Assembly: GCA_050084515.1 (NCBI GenBank)
Contig: CM114272.1
Span: 47,926,001-47,990,000 of the forward strand
Direction: 5' to 3'
Length of the DNA stretch: 64,000 bases
Origin: Blasia pusilla
Lineage: Eukaryota; Marchantiophyta; Marchantiopsida; Blasiales
Under the pieces are notes generated by a model that was not told where the DNA came from, did not search any database, and saw nothing but the letters and a program-made list of their open reading frames with translations. Each line of letters starts with the position of its first letter. The first letter of the stretch is position 1. The position numbers and the translations under genes are program-made. Below are positions 40,860 to 53,051 of the stretch, piece by piece.

Positions 40860-41081
40860 TCCGTCTCTAATCTCGGCTGCAGCGCTAAACGCTTAGCCTC
40901 CACGCGTGCCCTTGTAGCGTACCCAAGGGGTTAGGGTTCCTCAAAAAGCTACCCACACTTCCCCACACTTCCAGTCGTAGACAGAAGAGAGGGAGAGGGT
41001 GAGAGAGCTCTGATAGTGAATGAATGAATGAATGGGCGATTTGTGGGAGTGAAATTTGGGTAATGAAATAGAAAAATCCGC

Positions 41082-41107
41082 AGAGAGAGAGAGAGAGAGA
41101 GAGAGAG
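41082..41107 (+). repeat. (GA)n in the presumed 5' leader of the RPAP2-like gene
   Basis: A 26-bp GA run 88 bp upstream of the ATG. GA/CT runs are common in plant 5' leaders. Confidence 0.85.
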
Positions 41108-41194
41108 CACGTGCATGTTCCGCACATGAGAAACGATAAAGAGCTGAAGGAATGCCACAGGGGAGAAAGGGAGTGAGGAAGGCGGAATTGGGCG

Positions 41195-44100
41195 ATGGAA
41201 AGAATGGAAGAAGTAGTTCCGCAGGCGAAGTCTCATGCGGAGGCGGTGCACGCTGTGAAGCAGGCAGTTCTCCAGATTCAACTGTTTCTTCTGGATGGGG
41301 TGAAGAGCAAGGCGCAGCTGCAGGCTTCTAGCAGTCTCTTGACTCAGAGCGAGTATGGCGATGTGGTTTCCGAGAGGAGCATTGCTCACCAGTGCGGATA
41401 TCCGCTGTGCGAGAAGCTGTTGCCGACGGAGAAACACAGGAAAGGGAGATACCGCATATCGTTGCACGAGCATAAGGTTTATGATTTACAGGAGACAGGG
41501 TTATATTGTAGCTCTAGCTGCTTGGTGGCGAGCAAAACCTTCGCGGGGTCTCTACAGGTGGAACGAGATGGACTCATAGAGCTTCGGAAGCTGGCGACTG
41601 TCGTAAGCTCTGTCCGCGAGTCAAAACTTTCCAAAAAGAATCATAAGAAAAAGAAGTCCAAGGAACGTAAAATTCACTCTAAGAGTGACTCCATTCTTTC
41701 AGAGGTGAAAGAGAGACATGATTCTGCGATTGCAAGCTTCGAGGATGCTGGTCCTTTCGATTCTATCGAGGGTTACACTCCACTCACTTCTATCAGAGAG
41801 TGGCGCTCTCGGGATAATTTAAATCAGTCTGCTAGTTCTACCGGGCTTGAATCTGAAGTCATTCCGTTAGGGGATGTAGATGACGTGGATGAAGCGAATT
41901 CCGCAGCAAACGCCATCCTACTGTCTTCGAGCAATTCAACAATAATTAGCAGTGCAGTGTACTCGGATAAGGGCAAGTCATCGTTGATCTTGGAGGGGAG
42001 AAAGAAGAATCAGGTGCAACAAGGTGTCACGGTTCTGAAATCCGTTCTGAAGAAGGGGAATACGGAAAGTGCTTCTAAACGAACAGTATCTTGGGGAGAT
42101 CAGAAAGTGAAACAGAGGACCGGGACAGATACGAAAGCTAAAAAAGAGGTCAAGATTCGGGAGATGCCCCAACTTCTCAAAATTAAATCAACTGCTGCTA
42201 AGGAGAAGTTGCCAAGAGTCCTCGAAATTACATCAGCCGCCGCCAAGAGCTCAGTTATTTCTCAACCCTGTCGTCCCGAACTCGCGTTTAGGGCCTCTCC
42301 CCAACGATGCATCGCTCCTTTAAGCCTCTCTTGTTTACAGTTGCGTTCATCGTTTCAAATAGCCTGTTTAATCAGCTCAGGTGGCCCTGTTCCTTACAGT
42401 ATTTCTCATCGTTTCCTTCTGCAGACTTTTGGCACTTCTGTGTCATTGCCTAGCAGTGATTCTTCTGCAGGAAAAACCGACTCAGCTGAGTCAGCAACCG
42501 ATGCTGAATCGCAAAGATCAGAGATAATTTCAACATCAGAAGCATCAGACACAGCTGAAAGTAAAGTCTTCTCGGTGGAGTCATGTACAGATGCCGAGGT
42601 TCAGATAGCTGAGAGCCTCCGAGAGGCAGAAAGACCAGAGACGGCTGAAAGTCGAAGTGACTGTACAGAATCAAGTACAGATGCCGAGCGTCAGATCGCT
42701 GAGAGACTCAAAAGTGCTGAAGCTCTGGCAGCTGCCTTGACAGCGGCAGCAGAAGCAACCGCTGCAGGAGAATTTGAAAGCAATGAAGCAGGTAGGTTTC
42801 ATGTGTCTTAACTAAATTTTTGATGCACTTCGGTTGCTATGTTTGGTATTATCTTTCAAATTCGTCATTGTGAGGCCTTGCTGACAAAGACGAGCTGAAA
42901 ACCATTGTAAACTGTCCGCAGACAACTTTCAGTCTTGGCAAACTGCCGATTGTATTATGTGGAGTCCTTATGCCTCTGATTTGCCCATGTGCAGTTGCCA
43001 GGGCGGGAATCTCCATCTTGTCTATAAATGAGACTCAGGAGGAGTCTGTGTCTTCAGCCAGTGGTGGCGACCAACCCAAAGTAGCCATTACTGGACATGA
43101 AGAAATGGCCACCAAGAGTGGTGAATCTTCCAAAATTGGTGTGCAATGGCCAAAGATTGAACCAGAAGAAGAGGAGGAGGAAGAGGTCAGCACTTCCAGG
43201 AATGTGTGGCATGACGTGGCCCCGAAGAACTTCAAAGTTGAGGCAAGAGATCAGTTCCCTTATTGTTAGCCTTTCATTTCCTTGTTGCGAGGTTGGAGTT
43301 ACTCTCTAGTGACAGGTACCTAACTTCTGTTCTAGGTGGTTGCCACAAATCAATTTAAGTCTGAAGTTAACGTCTACTTTGTGTGCATTGTGTGCAGCTG
43401 TCAGGATTCGGTACAATGTGGTTAGCCTTAGAAGAGTGGATTTCAGCTGCCACCATTGCACACATCTATGGGAAGGAGCCACATGATGAGGAGGAATTTT
43501 TGGCTGCAAATGGGAGAGAGTACCGGTGGCAAGTTGTCTGTGAAGGTGGCTTATCAACAGAGATATCTAAGATATTTTCAAACTCCATAGCTCGAGCTTT
43601 GCCAGAGATTGTGCAGACTCTCCGGTTGCCTATTCCTGTGTCTGTACTGGAACAAGCTTTGGTGAGGCATCATAAGATTTCACAATCTTCAAAATAAAAT
43701 TAGGTCAATCTGTAATGTCTATGGGGTCCATATTCCATGTTCCATAGAAAGGTTCACTAAATGCCCTTCTAGACTTTTGGGAACTGGTGTGAAGGTGTCG
43801 ATAAAGATTCTTCTAAGCAAGTTTTGCATGGATTTAAATATGTGGTTTCCTTACTTTGCACGCTGGTGGCATTCACAGGGGCGATTAGTGCGAACAATGA
43901 GTTTTGTGGAAGCAATACCAGCTTTTGGTGTAAGTGAATGGCGGATGATAGTAATGCTCTTGCTGGATGGTCTCTCTGTCAACCAGGTGGCTTCTCTAAG
44001 AGCACATCTTGTTGACAATATGGGTTTGTTCAGAAAGGTGAGCAACTGGAGGGCCTGTGTCTATTTCATTGACTCTGGTCTCTGCTGATGTGACCAGCTG

Positions 44101-44514
44101 TTCTTGATAATGATGGTGTTGGCTCTTTATGTCTTCTTGATTGGTTGGGCACAATCCATTTCATCATTGAGATATTTAACTAGTTTAAAGCAGAAGCATT
44201 TTCTCCCTATCTGTTGAGGAGGGTTTTCCTGTGATCTTATGTGGCATGTTTAAATTCTTTCAAGTGTAAGGTTGTTCGGAGTCATGCATTCAGGATACTC
44301 TCACATGAGCAGAACGATGGATAGAACATTGTATGTTTGCATGTGCCAGAGGTCTTAGGCCTACTGGTTTTCTATAAGTTGGCTTTTATGATTGTGCTGT
44401 GAATCACAGGTTCTTGATAGTACTGGGACCAGTGAAGCGGAATATGATACTTTCAGAGATCTGCTACTTCCTTTAGAGCGGAAGTCGTCACTATCGTCTC
44501 TCAGTGGAGGTTAA
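41195..44514 (+). CDS. RPAP2: RPAP2/Rtr1-type RNA polymerase II CTD phosphatase
   Basis: Five exons join in frame: 41195-42791, 42995-43236, 43398-43661, 43879-44037 and 44410-44514, ending TAA, about 788 residues. All introns are GT-AG. The start is the first ATG of the long frame, in the weak context ggcgATGG after a GA-rich leader. Residues 67-72 (CGYPLC) and 104-109 (YCSSSC) form the Rtr1 zinc-binding domain, around RYRISLHEHKVYDL; in the family this metal site belongs to the Ser5-P CTD phosphatase. The middle is Ser/Lys/Glu-rich and has repeated ESxTDAExQIAE units (near residues 465-505). The C-terminal exons (LSGFGTMWLALEEWI, LVRTMSFVEAIPAF, WRMIVMLLLDGLS) match the conserved plant RPAP2 tail. 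Rtr1/RPAP2 acts in Pol II import and early elongation. It appears intact. The stretch 42254-42424 may be an in-frame intron, giving about 731 residues if removed. Confidence 0.92.
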
Positions 44515-47280
44515 GGATGGGCGTTCTGATAGGGATTCCAACAGTGAGGTCCGTTCTCTAATTTTTTCTAGCCTTATATTTGGGCCTGCACAAAGTTTCC
44601 ATTGGAATATTTCCTCATGGGTAAACCTTCTCACCTTTTAGCTGATAATTCTTCTTTTTTGTACATCCGAGCTTCAAGTGATTTATCACATGTTTGTGTT
44701 TTCCTCCCTCTCTTTGGCTCTTCGGTGCAAGGCTATTGCAGGTACTTTCTGGGCAGCAATATCAGGTCTACCTAGTTCGTAGTGTGCATGGCAGGTTTTG
44801 AAGTGAGGGACTGCTATTTGCAAAGATTTTAGTAGTGTCGGTCTCCAGGACAGCTCAAGCACAAAGACCTTCAGAAACTGAGGGTCTGTGATGTGTAGAA
44901 ATCGAACCTGAATGCATTTTCAAGTGATCAGATTTCATGATGGAGACTTTGAACTTCTCAATGGTAGTCAGCTGTCTAGTGAAGTTACAATTTGATAGTT
45001 TAGAAGCTGGAAGTGGAGAGCTGTATTAACAAGCTATCTTCCAAATAGTTAGTCAGAAGTGTTAATATAAACTTGGCCAGGTTTTGGAAATGATTGCTAG
45101 TTAGCTGGAAAAGCCTGTCGAGTTATAGCGGGCAAACCTCAAGAGGTTTATTTGTCAATTTTGGTTGAAGTTTTACAGATAGAGATGGGCACATGGTTCC
45201 TGGCCTGGTGAGAAGGGTCTTGTTTGTGAAGAGAGGCATTTTTGTCACTGGCAACCTTAGCAATTTTGATAGCGTGACTAACAGTCTTGCTACAATTCAG
45301 TGCACCCATGGAGATCATGTCTCTGTGCTCAGAAGATGATTTTACAGATCTGGCGACTTTAGTAGCTGATCAGCAGCAGATGGTTTAGCTCTAGCTGTAG
45401 ATGGTTTGCTGTGTGGGATCATTCAAGGGGATAGACTCAGTGTTCTGTGATGGTTTATTAGGACTTCCCCCATGGAAGCACGATTGTGCTATTTAAGGTA
45501 GTTCATCTTCGCAAAAACTTCCTTGTGGGACTTCTGTCTGATCCCTTAAACTGTCTGCAGTGTTGTGAGTGTTGGTGTAAGTCCAGATTTCCAACAGCTG
45601 GCGTAAGTTGCAAGCTGAATACATCATGCTGGAGGGTGTCCGGTTCTCGAGACAAATAGTACCATGACAACCACAAAATTGTGGATTACAGTTGTACACC
45701 ATCTTACAAATCACATTCATGCATTGACATTTTGCACAATTTTTGGTTGCTGTTTCCCACACATCTGACACTGAGAAGATATCAGCTCCCTCATCACAAA
45801 GCGAGAAACCATCTCATGACATCTCAGCTCTAGTTGTGATGAGTGCTGAGATGTCGGTAGGAAAGATCGTTTTCCTCTTCGGAACCTGTTTCTCTCTATT
45901 CATTCGTTCCTTCCGGGATGCCAAGAAGATGTCCTCTTGATTTTATGATTCTATTGGAAGTTTCTATTTTGATTTCTCGGACATCTCCAATATGACATAT
46001 TTTAGCTGTTGGTTTGGGTACAGAAAATGGCAACTACTGGAGTAGAAAGCGAAATAGGTTTCAGATGTTACACACAAATGTAAATTATTATTGGAGAGTG
46101 CCCTCGTAGATGGTGCCACGTCTTGTGGTGACACCTGTCTTTCTGGCCATTCTCCCTTTCGATTTTGAAAGGCGGCCCACCTATTCAAGAGTTATTTGGG
46201 GGATAGGGTTTTGGATGCCTTCCACTAGCTAGTTTACACTAATGTCATATGGTCTTAATGCGAAAAATTTTGTTCTGAAGTGCCAAGAATTGTTGTTGGA
46301 AAAAATTTGTCGCAAAACTCACATATTGATTCAGGTCTGGTCTTCTTACCATTAAGGGAGAGAAAATATAGCACATGAATGAAATCATATAGTGGAACCC
46401 ATTATTGGAAGTGGAAGGAGGGGACTAAGGTCTAGTTTCTTTCCATGGAGGGCGAGAAACTGTTGCACATGGTCCAAAGAAGATTGGAAGTGCAAGGAGA
46501 GGGAACTAAGAATGAGTTGATGAATAGCAAGATCACACAATCGGAGCATACGTCCGAAATCTGCTTCGCTTCAGTTTCCTTTCTCTAATGTGTTGCATTG
46601 AATGAATTATTGGAAAAGACCTAAGAATGAGCAAGTTCTTTTCCAATAATTCTTTCGGTGCAAACAAGTTTTGCATTGGGCCCATTCTCTTACAATGCAT
46701 GATACGTTTGTGTCCTTTCAAGAGGACTAGTGTCAATTTCTTAGAATAAAAAAGAAAAGAAGTTAGAATCTTATTCAATTTCTCTAGCCTACCTCTCACC
46801 AAATATTTAATGACTTTTATCATATTAATTTTAAATGTAGACAAAATTTTAAGATAATCTCTTATTTCATTGAAGTTTTTGGGAAAGAATCATGTGATTT
46901 TTTACTTTCGCATTGAAAATGAAATTTTGGTAAAACTTTAACAAGATTGAAACATGCCAAACTGAACAACACTTATGCATCATGGGTTTATATAATTGTA
47001 CATAGGTACACACTATGTCATTCAAAACTTCATGTGTTCAACTATTCAATTTATAAATCTTACCCCAATTTTCAATTCCTTGCATGAAAAGAGATATCTT
47101 AGACATGATCTACATTATCCACGTTAATTACTCTCTTTTCTATCCATAGCATGGACATCTTCAATATTTTAATGAGAATATTAATATGATTTCTGCAGAA
47201 AAATATTTGAATTTGTGTTTCAGTCAAATATAATTATTTTCAAATAATTATATTTTCCCATAGATTAGTTGATGTTTAAT
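44515..47280. other. 3' flank of the RPAP2-like gene and gene-free stretch
   Basis: The first several hundred bases probably include the 3' untranslated region, though no clear polyadenylation site was fixed. Open frames do not exceed about 105 codons and none has a known domain. From about 46800 the sequence becomes strongly AT-rich. Confidence 0.45.
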
Positions 47281-50200
47281 GGAGCAACTCCTTCTCTCCG
47301 GAAAGGCCGCCAAAGGATCGCGAGTCCCCTATTTGACGTTGAGGTGATCTCAAGTCGTCCTCTCCGCGTTTTCCCTCAAACCTCCGATTTCAAAACAACT
47401 GAAGATTGACAGTTGAAGTTCTTGTTTTATTTTATGCTCGTGATCATCGCGACTCGAAGAGTGCGATCACGCGAGCATTAACGCACACGTTGCGATCCTT
47501 GTGCGGAAGAAGCAAAAGATCCTGTGATCGCTTACTAGACGATGGAAGATATGAAGAAGTACGCGTGATTGAATGTATATTGATCATGGTTTATATTTGG
47601 TGACGGTATATTGATAATAGCTCTTGATAATAGTTCGTACCTGAAGGAGTATGCGTGCATCGTAGGCAGAAGTGATTGAGAGAGGTAAGCAGCGGAGAAC
47701 GTCTCACGACGGAATGCTGGAAATCTTTGCTGTCCGATCGTCGATAAGCAAACGAGAGATTCGTCTGTCAGTGATCTTGTTTCCTTTGTTACCGCTGTTG
47801 AGAAGGCAGGATTGATTGAGTGGAGGAAGGTAAACGCAGAACGTCTCATGACGGAATCCTGGAAATCTCTGCTTTCCGAGCGCCGATACGAAGACGAGCG
47901 ATTTCTGTCAGTGATCTCATTTTCGGTGTTACTGCTGTTGAGTAGTCAGTTGTCTCTGGTCCGACTACGTTTCCTGGCTTACCGGAAAATGTTAGAAGAG
48001 CAGTAACGCTGTGAATAATCTTGACGGCGATGGATTTTCTTTTGGCTGGAGATCCGGGATTGATGGGATGATCTTGTGTTTCGTGGTGGAGAGCATTCCC
48101 GATTCGGATGTGGTAGACCTCTGGAAAATATTTGAAACGTCGGTATTACGCAGAATGTACCAAAGCTCTGGAGGTCTGCAGGTAACGGTGGGAGCTTTTT
48201 AGCACTTCTATTAACACTAGTCCATTTCCTTCTAGAGATTCTCCCATCAATGAACCAGCTTCACTACCTGCTGAATCCCCAATTGGGTATCTCAATGAAC
48301 TCGAACAGATGAAGTTCGTAGAATGCCACTACAAACAACGAGACACGAAGAATAAGGATATTTACGATCAAAGATCCGCGAATTCAGTAGTGCCGGCGGC
48401 ATCGCCAGTTAGGAAGGCTGCAGAACTTGGAGAGGCCTAGAGAGCTTTGCAAGAACGTCTGGAGCGCTCTACTCGTCCGTTCTACAGGGGCAACGGTTAC
48501 CAGGTGGACCGCCAGGACACTCGCAGTTAGTCGATGCAAGCGAATGAATTTCAAAAACAGAAAAGCTACACATGTCTAATTACGCTCTTGATGGTGACTC
48601 TTGGAACTAATTAGTGCTTGGAGTCCACTACGAAACCATGTATGACGAGACAAGAGGATTTCGAGATAACTCCGTGGGAACTGCCCCGGCGACGGATCCC
48701 TGGAATCTGCGATCGGTTGTTGGAGGCGAGATATCCATGATTGATGGCACCAACTAGTTTCAGATTGATCTTCCGCAGCAATTGTCCAATAGAGGCTGCG
48801 ATTCTTCGCTGTACTCTTCATGCGGCTGCCAGCCTAAAGGGATTTGACACATGTAGACAAGAATGCACGTCACGGTCGTCACTCTGCACGAGTCTGATCA
48901 GACAACGTCTTTCTCACTGCTGTTCCTCTCGAGGTTAAGGTCTAGCAGCTGCTTTGGTGGTATGTGAATTCCTCGTTGTCGATCAGTGGCGATGTACTTC
49001 CAGCCTAATAGCGTCGCTCATCATGCAGAGGTCTCAGAGAGAAGCAACTTTCATCAGTACTGCCATGACGGAAAATCGCATGCTTCAGACAAGAGCATGA
49101 AAATTAATAAAAGTTTAAGACCAAGAAGGAAGCATCAATCATAAAAGTATGTAAAGCATACTTTTATTATTGAGTATGAAAGTCATTAATAGTCATAACA
49201 ATTGATAAACATTCGCTTTGGTCACGCCTTTTGCTTTCAATGCGGACGAGTGTGGCTCTGGATCTGTTTTACTCTTTGAAACTAATCCCGTTCAGTCTCT
49301 CTTTGAATCCCTTCGATGGTGTCTTTTTCTCCTTCAAGTATGGAGCATGTAGCAGCGGCTCCATTCTTGCCACAATTCATCTCCGCGCTCTGACTCCAAT
49401 CGCCTGTACGAGTAGAATATTGAATCAGATACCGTGTAATCTGACTTCACGCTTTCGTATGGCTGCAAGGATGCCGAGTCTGCCTAGCCTTTCTTTCAAA
49501 CAATGATCCGCATTCATCGTTGAGCCCTCACGTTCAGTCTCTCTAGGTATCCTGGATACCTAGCCTTCGATCGATCAGATTCGGTCGGCCGCTTCATGAT
49601 TCCTAGCAACAGTTGAAAAATAATTCGTACAATTAGTGACTGGTCGTACGTCGTCGGTCGCAAGCACTGATAGATTTCCTGTGCATTCATTCGATCATTT
49701 GAAAACGCGAGTTCCCATTGCTCCTCTCGTGTCGTCAATGTCCCCGCTCATCGCGAGCATCGAAGCGTGAAATTATTGAAAAGAAACTAGCACACTCACA
49801 CCCTCCTGCCTCTTTTTCTTTTTTTTTATTGACCCAAGGCCACGCATTGCCCCGGCGGATTATCATATGGAAACAAACAGGTGTGAGCCTCGCATTGATT
49901 CATTTTCCGCCTACCATATGCACGGTCGGGAGTATACTTCGGTGTCCCTCGAAGATATCGCAGGAGTATTATTGGTTGCCTAGCTATTAGCACGTTGGTT
50001 TCCAGCCACTGGCGCCGAAGGATCGATTGATCATAGAATAAATTGAGAGATCTAGAACGAAGGAACGAAGATGATCAAGCATCCGTTGAAGTCCCCCACC
50101 TACGGACCGATTTTCAAATCTAATCTGCGTCCGAGGAGTCCAATCTGAGAATTGAATCGCTTGCGTCGGCATTTTCCGTCTGACCCGAAGGTCCCTGATA

Positions 50201-52144
50201 CGACACGCTGTTTCAATTGTTGTGTGATGGGGTCCCGCTGACTCTTCATCGTCTGAAGTATCGGTTGCAAGTCCAGTTTTGAAATTGCGCTCGTTGCGCG
50301 AGGGTTCCAAAGCGCGTGACTGTAACGATATCATCAGATGACGCCTGAATCTCGTGCCGCATTCCAGCGGAAGCACCGTCGGTCTACTTTATGATTACTG
50401 ACTGTTGTGTGCGGACACCCTGTGACAGGATAAATGTGGCTCGCCAGTGTTTTCACGGCCCGACCAGTGCTGCTGATGTTAACGAGCGATTCGTCGAGAA
50501 ATCGGTGGAATCTTTGGGCGTTTGTCTGGGAAGTAAAGACAGAACACGTGTAGGCAGTCAGGTACCGGTGGCGTAATGCAGAAAAAGAGGGAACACGTGT
50601 AGAAGCACTTGTTCGGGCGTGTGGTCGAGAAAAGGAGCCAGAGAGGGAGACATTCATTTTTCGATGAAGGATGGGAGTGGGATCTAGCGGAATCCCATAA
50701 AAGTTTTCAAGGTTTCGTTCCTCATGAAGCCCACGCAGTACTATGACGCCCGTCATGGCAAAGTGAGACTGCTTCTGAATTATCTGCATGAGGGACAAGC
50801 GCTTCTTGTCTGCCATGTCTACTTCGAACTCTTCTGGCTCTCTGGCCTCTTGGCTCTGGTGGAATGTTACGTTGGAAGGCCATGGAAGTTGGCGCTCAAA
50901 CACCAGGTGCGCAGATTAGCTCTCCTCTGCGTGGGGTTCACAGTGATGGAGTCCACCTTGGAACGGTTCTGTGGATGGGAATGCTCCCAGATTTTCCGAC
51001 GCACGGCGGTGACATTTCTTCAATTCATATACATTCGTTCAATTCTCTTACAGTTCTGGAAGTTTGTGATTGGGGTTTTAGGCCGACAGACTTCACATCC
51101 GGAACTGGCTGGAGCGAATTCCGAATCATCGAGTGGAGTCCACATCCATGAGCCAGCTCCACCTGCGACTCCAGAGCCTCGAGACCAGCGGAGCTACACG
51201 GGACATCTCAGGAGCAGCAGCGGACACCATCCTGAAAGAATTCTCGAGGACCGAATCAACGACGAATGCCGGCAAATCCGACATCAGCCACCTTCAAGGT
51301 CCCGAGAGCGATCTTTGTTGTCCCTCTAGCAAGCAAGCATTGTCATGCATTCACGGACTTTTCGCAAGGATCTCTCGGCGTGGATCGGATGAAGAACTTC
51401 TGATGTCCTAGCCACTCTCCTGGATTCTTTCCTTCTCCGGGTAGAGTGCACTAAGCATTCGGAACAGAGAATCGCTTGCCCCTCTCCTCGGGTAGTTCGG
51501 GCGAGAACGTTCCTGGATTTCTAGAAGCTCCAGAAAGAGTTACATGTGAAATGATCACATCCACCGCGCTAGCTGATTACCAGATTTGCCATCGCTTGAG
51601 TGCAAACAAGGAATGATTCATGTAATCCACATCATGTTTTAGAAAAGTATTGGCAGCAGCAGCACAGCTTCTCATCAGAGCGGATGGGTTTCCCCATGTT
51701 TTTACATACATGGCCTGTATTTTCTCAGGGCAGAGATCATCGTTACTCTATTTTATGTGTTGCTTAGGCACGTGGTGGTTGGATGCACATGTTATAAAAG
51801 TCTGGCGAGCCGTTTCACACATTTCTTCGCTTCACGGTTCTAAATCACCTGCTTCTCCTCCATGATGAGACTGGGAAATGCTGTGAACCTTTCAAGTCCT
51901 CCCATCAAGGTTGGTAGTGTGTCGACCAACCTCATCAGTGATGCCGTTGATCCTATGGCCGATCCATCCCCCAAATCCGCAGTCGGGGTGAAGAACGGTA
52001 GCCGGTTCATTTCACGTGCCCGGCAGCGCAGACGACGTGATCGAAGAGCTCAGGCCGTGAAACGGAAGAGAAACCGTGGAAGGATAGGGTAGCGAGCTGG
52101 CTGATGTCCAGACATACACATGTCCACAGGGTTCTCCTTGAGAC
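47281..52144. other. Coding-like composition without a supported gene
   Basis: Balanced base composition and several medium frames occur. The frame at 48011-48202 (GMILCFVVESIPDSDVVDLW) faintly resembles the RRM-like domain found in some plant LINE ORF1 proteins. An open stretch at about 48218-48436 (GYLNELEQMKFVECHYKQRD) ends in TAG. Two overlapping opposite frames lie at 50334-50903 and 50724-51329. No ordered set of domains emerges. I regard it as decayed repeat or unannotated gene remnants. Confidence 0.3.
47679..47950 (+). repeat. Tandem duplication of about 135 bp
   Basis: Two copies (about 47679-47815 and 47821-47950) share gagaacgtctcacgacgga, tcagtgatct and gttactgctgttgag-type phrases with many substitutions. 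Confidence 0.75.
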
Positions 52145-52234
52145 GAGGCGTGCGGGCAGGTGTTATTTCGGAACAGGCGCGCGAGCAGATACTATTTCGG
52201 AAAAAGCACGCGGGCAGAGATTGTTCTCGAACAG
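52145..52234 (+). repeat. Three 30-bp tandem repeats
   Basis: Units at 52145-52175, 52176-52205 and 52206-52234 share the pattern gcgcgcgggcag..ttatttcggaaca. Confidence 0.8.
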
Positions 52235-52591
52235 CGCTGTCCGTTCACGTGGCATCGTCTCCCTCTATCTTTCTCCGGGGAAAGGACAACCTTCGACATT
52301 GTAGTTTGTTTTGTTTCCGCATGTGCGAACTGTCGACACGACTCGAGGTTTGAGGCGACGACGAAGACGTGGGTGCGAAATCACAACCGATGTGATTCAC
52401 TGCTGATCGAACGGGTTGGGTGGCTCGGTCGGCGCAATTTCGCCTGTATGCGTGGAGCTCATCCTCGACTTTCTCGCGCGATCGATCCGGCCATGGACAG
52501 CAATCGGAGAGTCGGATTTCCCGGTCAGCACGGAAGCGCTCGCGGTGATGTGATGGAGTACAGAAACCACAGTCACCAGATACCGTGTGTA

Positions 52592-52800
52592 TTGATTCGT
52601 CTTCTGGACGTCGCGCCAACGAACATGATGGAGTCACCGGATCATATCTTGGACGATACCATACGTAGCAATTCGTCTTGTGGACATTACACTGACGAAC
52701 ATGCTGGAGGAACTCTCATCTTGAAGGTACAATAGCAACTCGTCTTGCGGACACAACACGAATGATTGTTGGAGAACCTCTCATTTCGACGATATTATCA
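52592..52800 (+). repeat. Three tandem repeats of about 67-77 bp
   Basis: Units beginning near 52595, 52672 and 52739 share attcgtcttgtggac, then acacgaac, then a tgctggag-like phrase and a ctcat/atcttgacgata end. They lie about 250 bp beyond the stop of the carrier gene. Confidence 0.7.
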
Positions 52801-53051
52801 CAGTTCGCGCTGTGTACAACACACCATGAACGGTTTCACGTATTGATGAGCTCAGCTACTTCCAGACACTTGAAACCACTCTCCGCGACATTCTCCTACC
52901 CTATAGATTCTCTCCTTCCCAACGGGCAACTCGTACAAAATACAGGCCACAAGAGCATCCGGGGCATCTTCGTCCCCAATCAGAAACTGTGGCTGCAACA
53001 CCGAAACAATGATTTCGCACATCTACAGAGCGCGTATGCAAATTTCTTGGA

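Noticed and set aside
42898-43030. Alternative RPAP2 exon using the acceptor before acaactttcag (42922)
   Set aside because: It leads to a stop after about 40 codons, whereas the acceptor before 42995 keeps the frame into the conserved tail; may still be an alternative transcript.
44515-46200. A further gene downstream of RPAP2
   Set aside because: Low stop density in places, but no frame with a domain and no consistent splice sites; more likely 3' UTR and spacer.
48011-48440. Possible LINE ORF1 (RRM-like) and a following open frame
   Set aside because: Only a faint resemblance; no endonuclease or LINE reverse transcriptase nearby and no poly(A) tail or target duplication.
50334-51329. Overlapping opposite frames of 189 and 201 residues
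   Set aside because: They overlap on opposite strands, neither has a recognisable domain, and no splice-linked neighbours were found.
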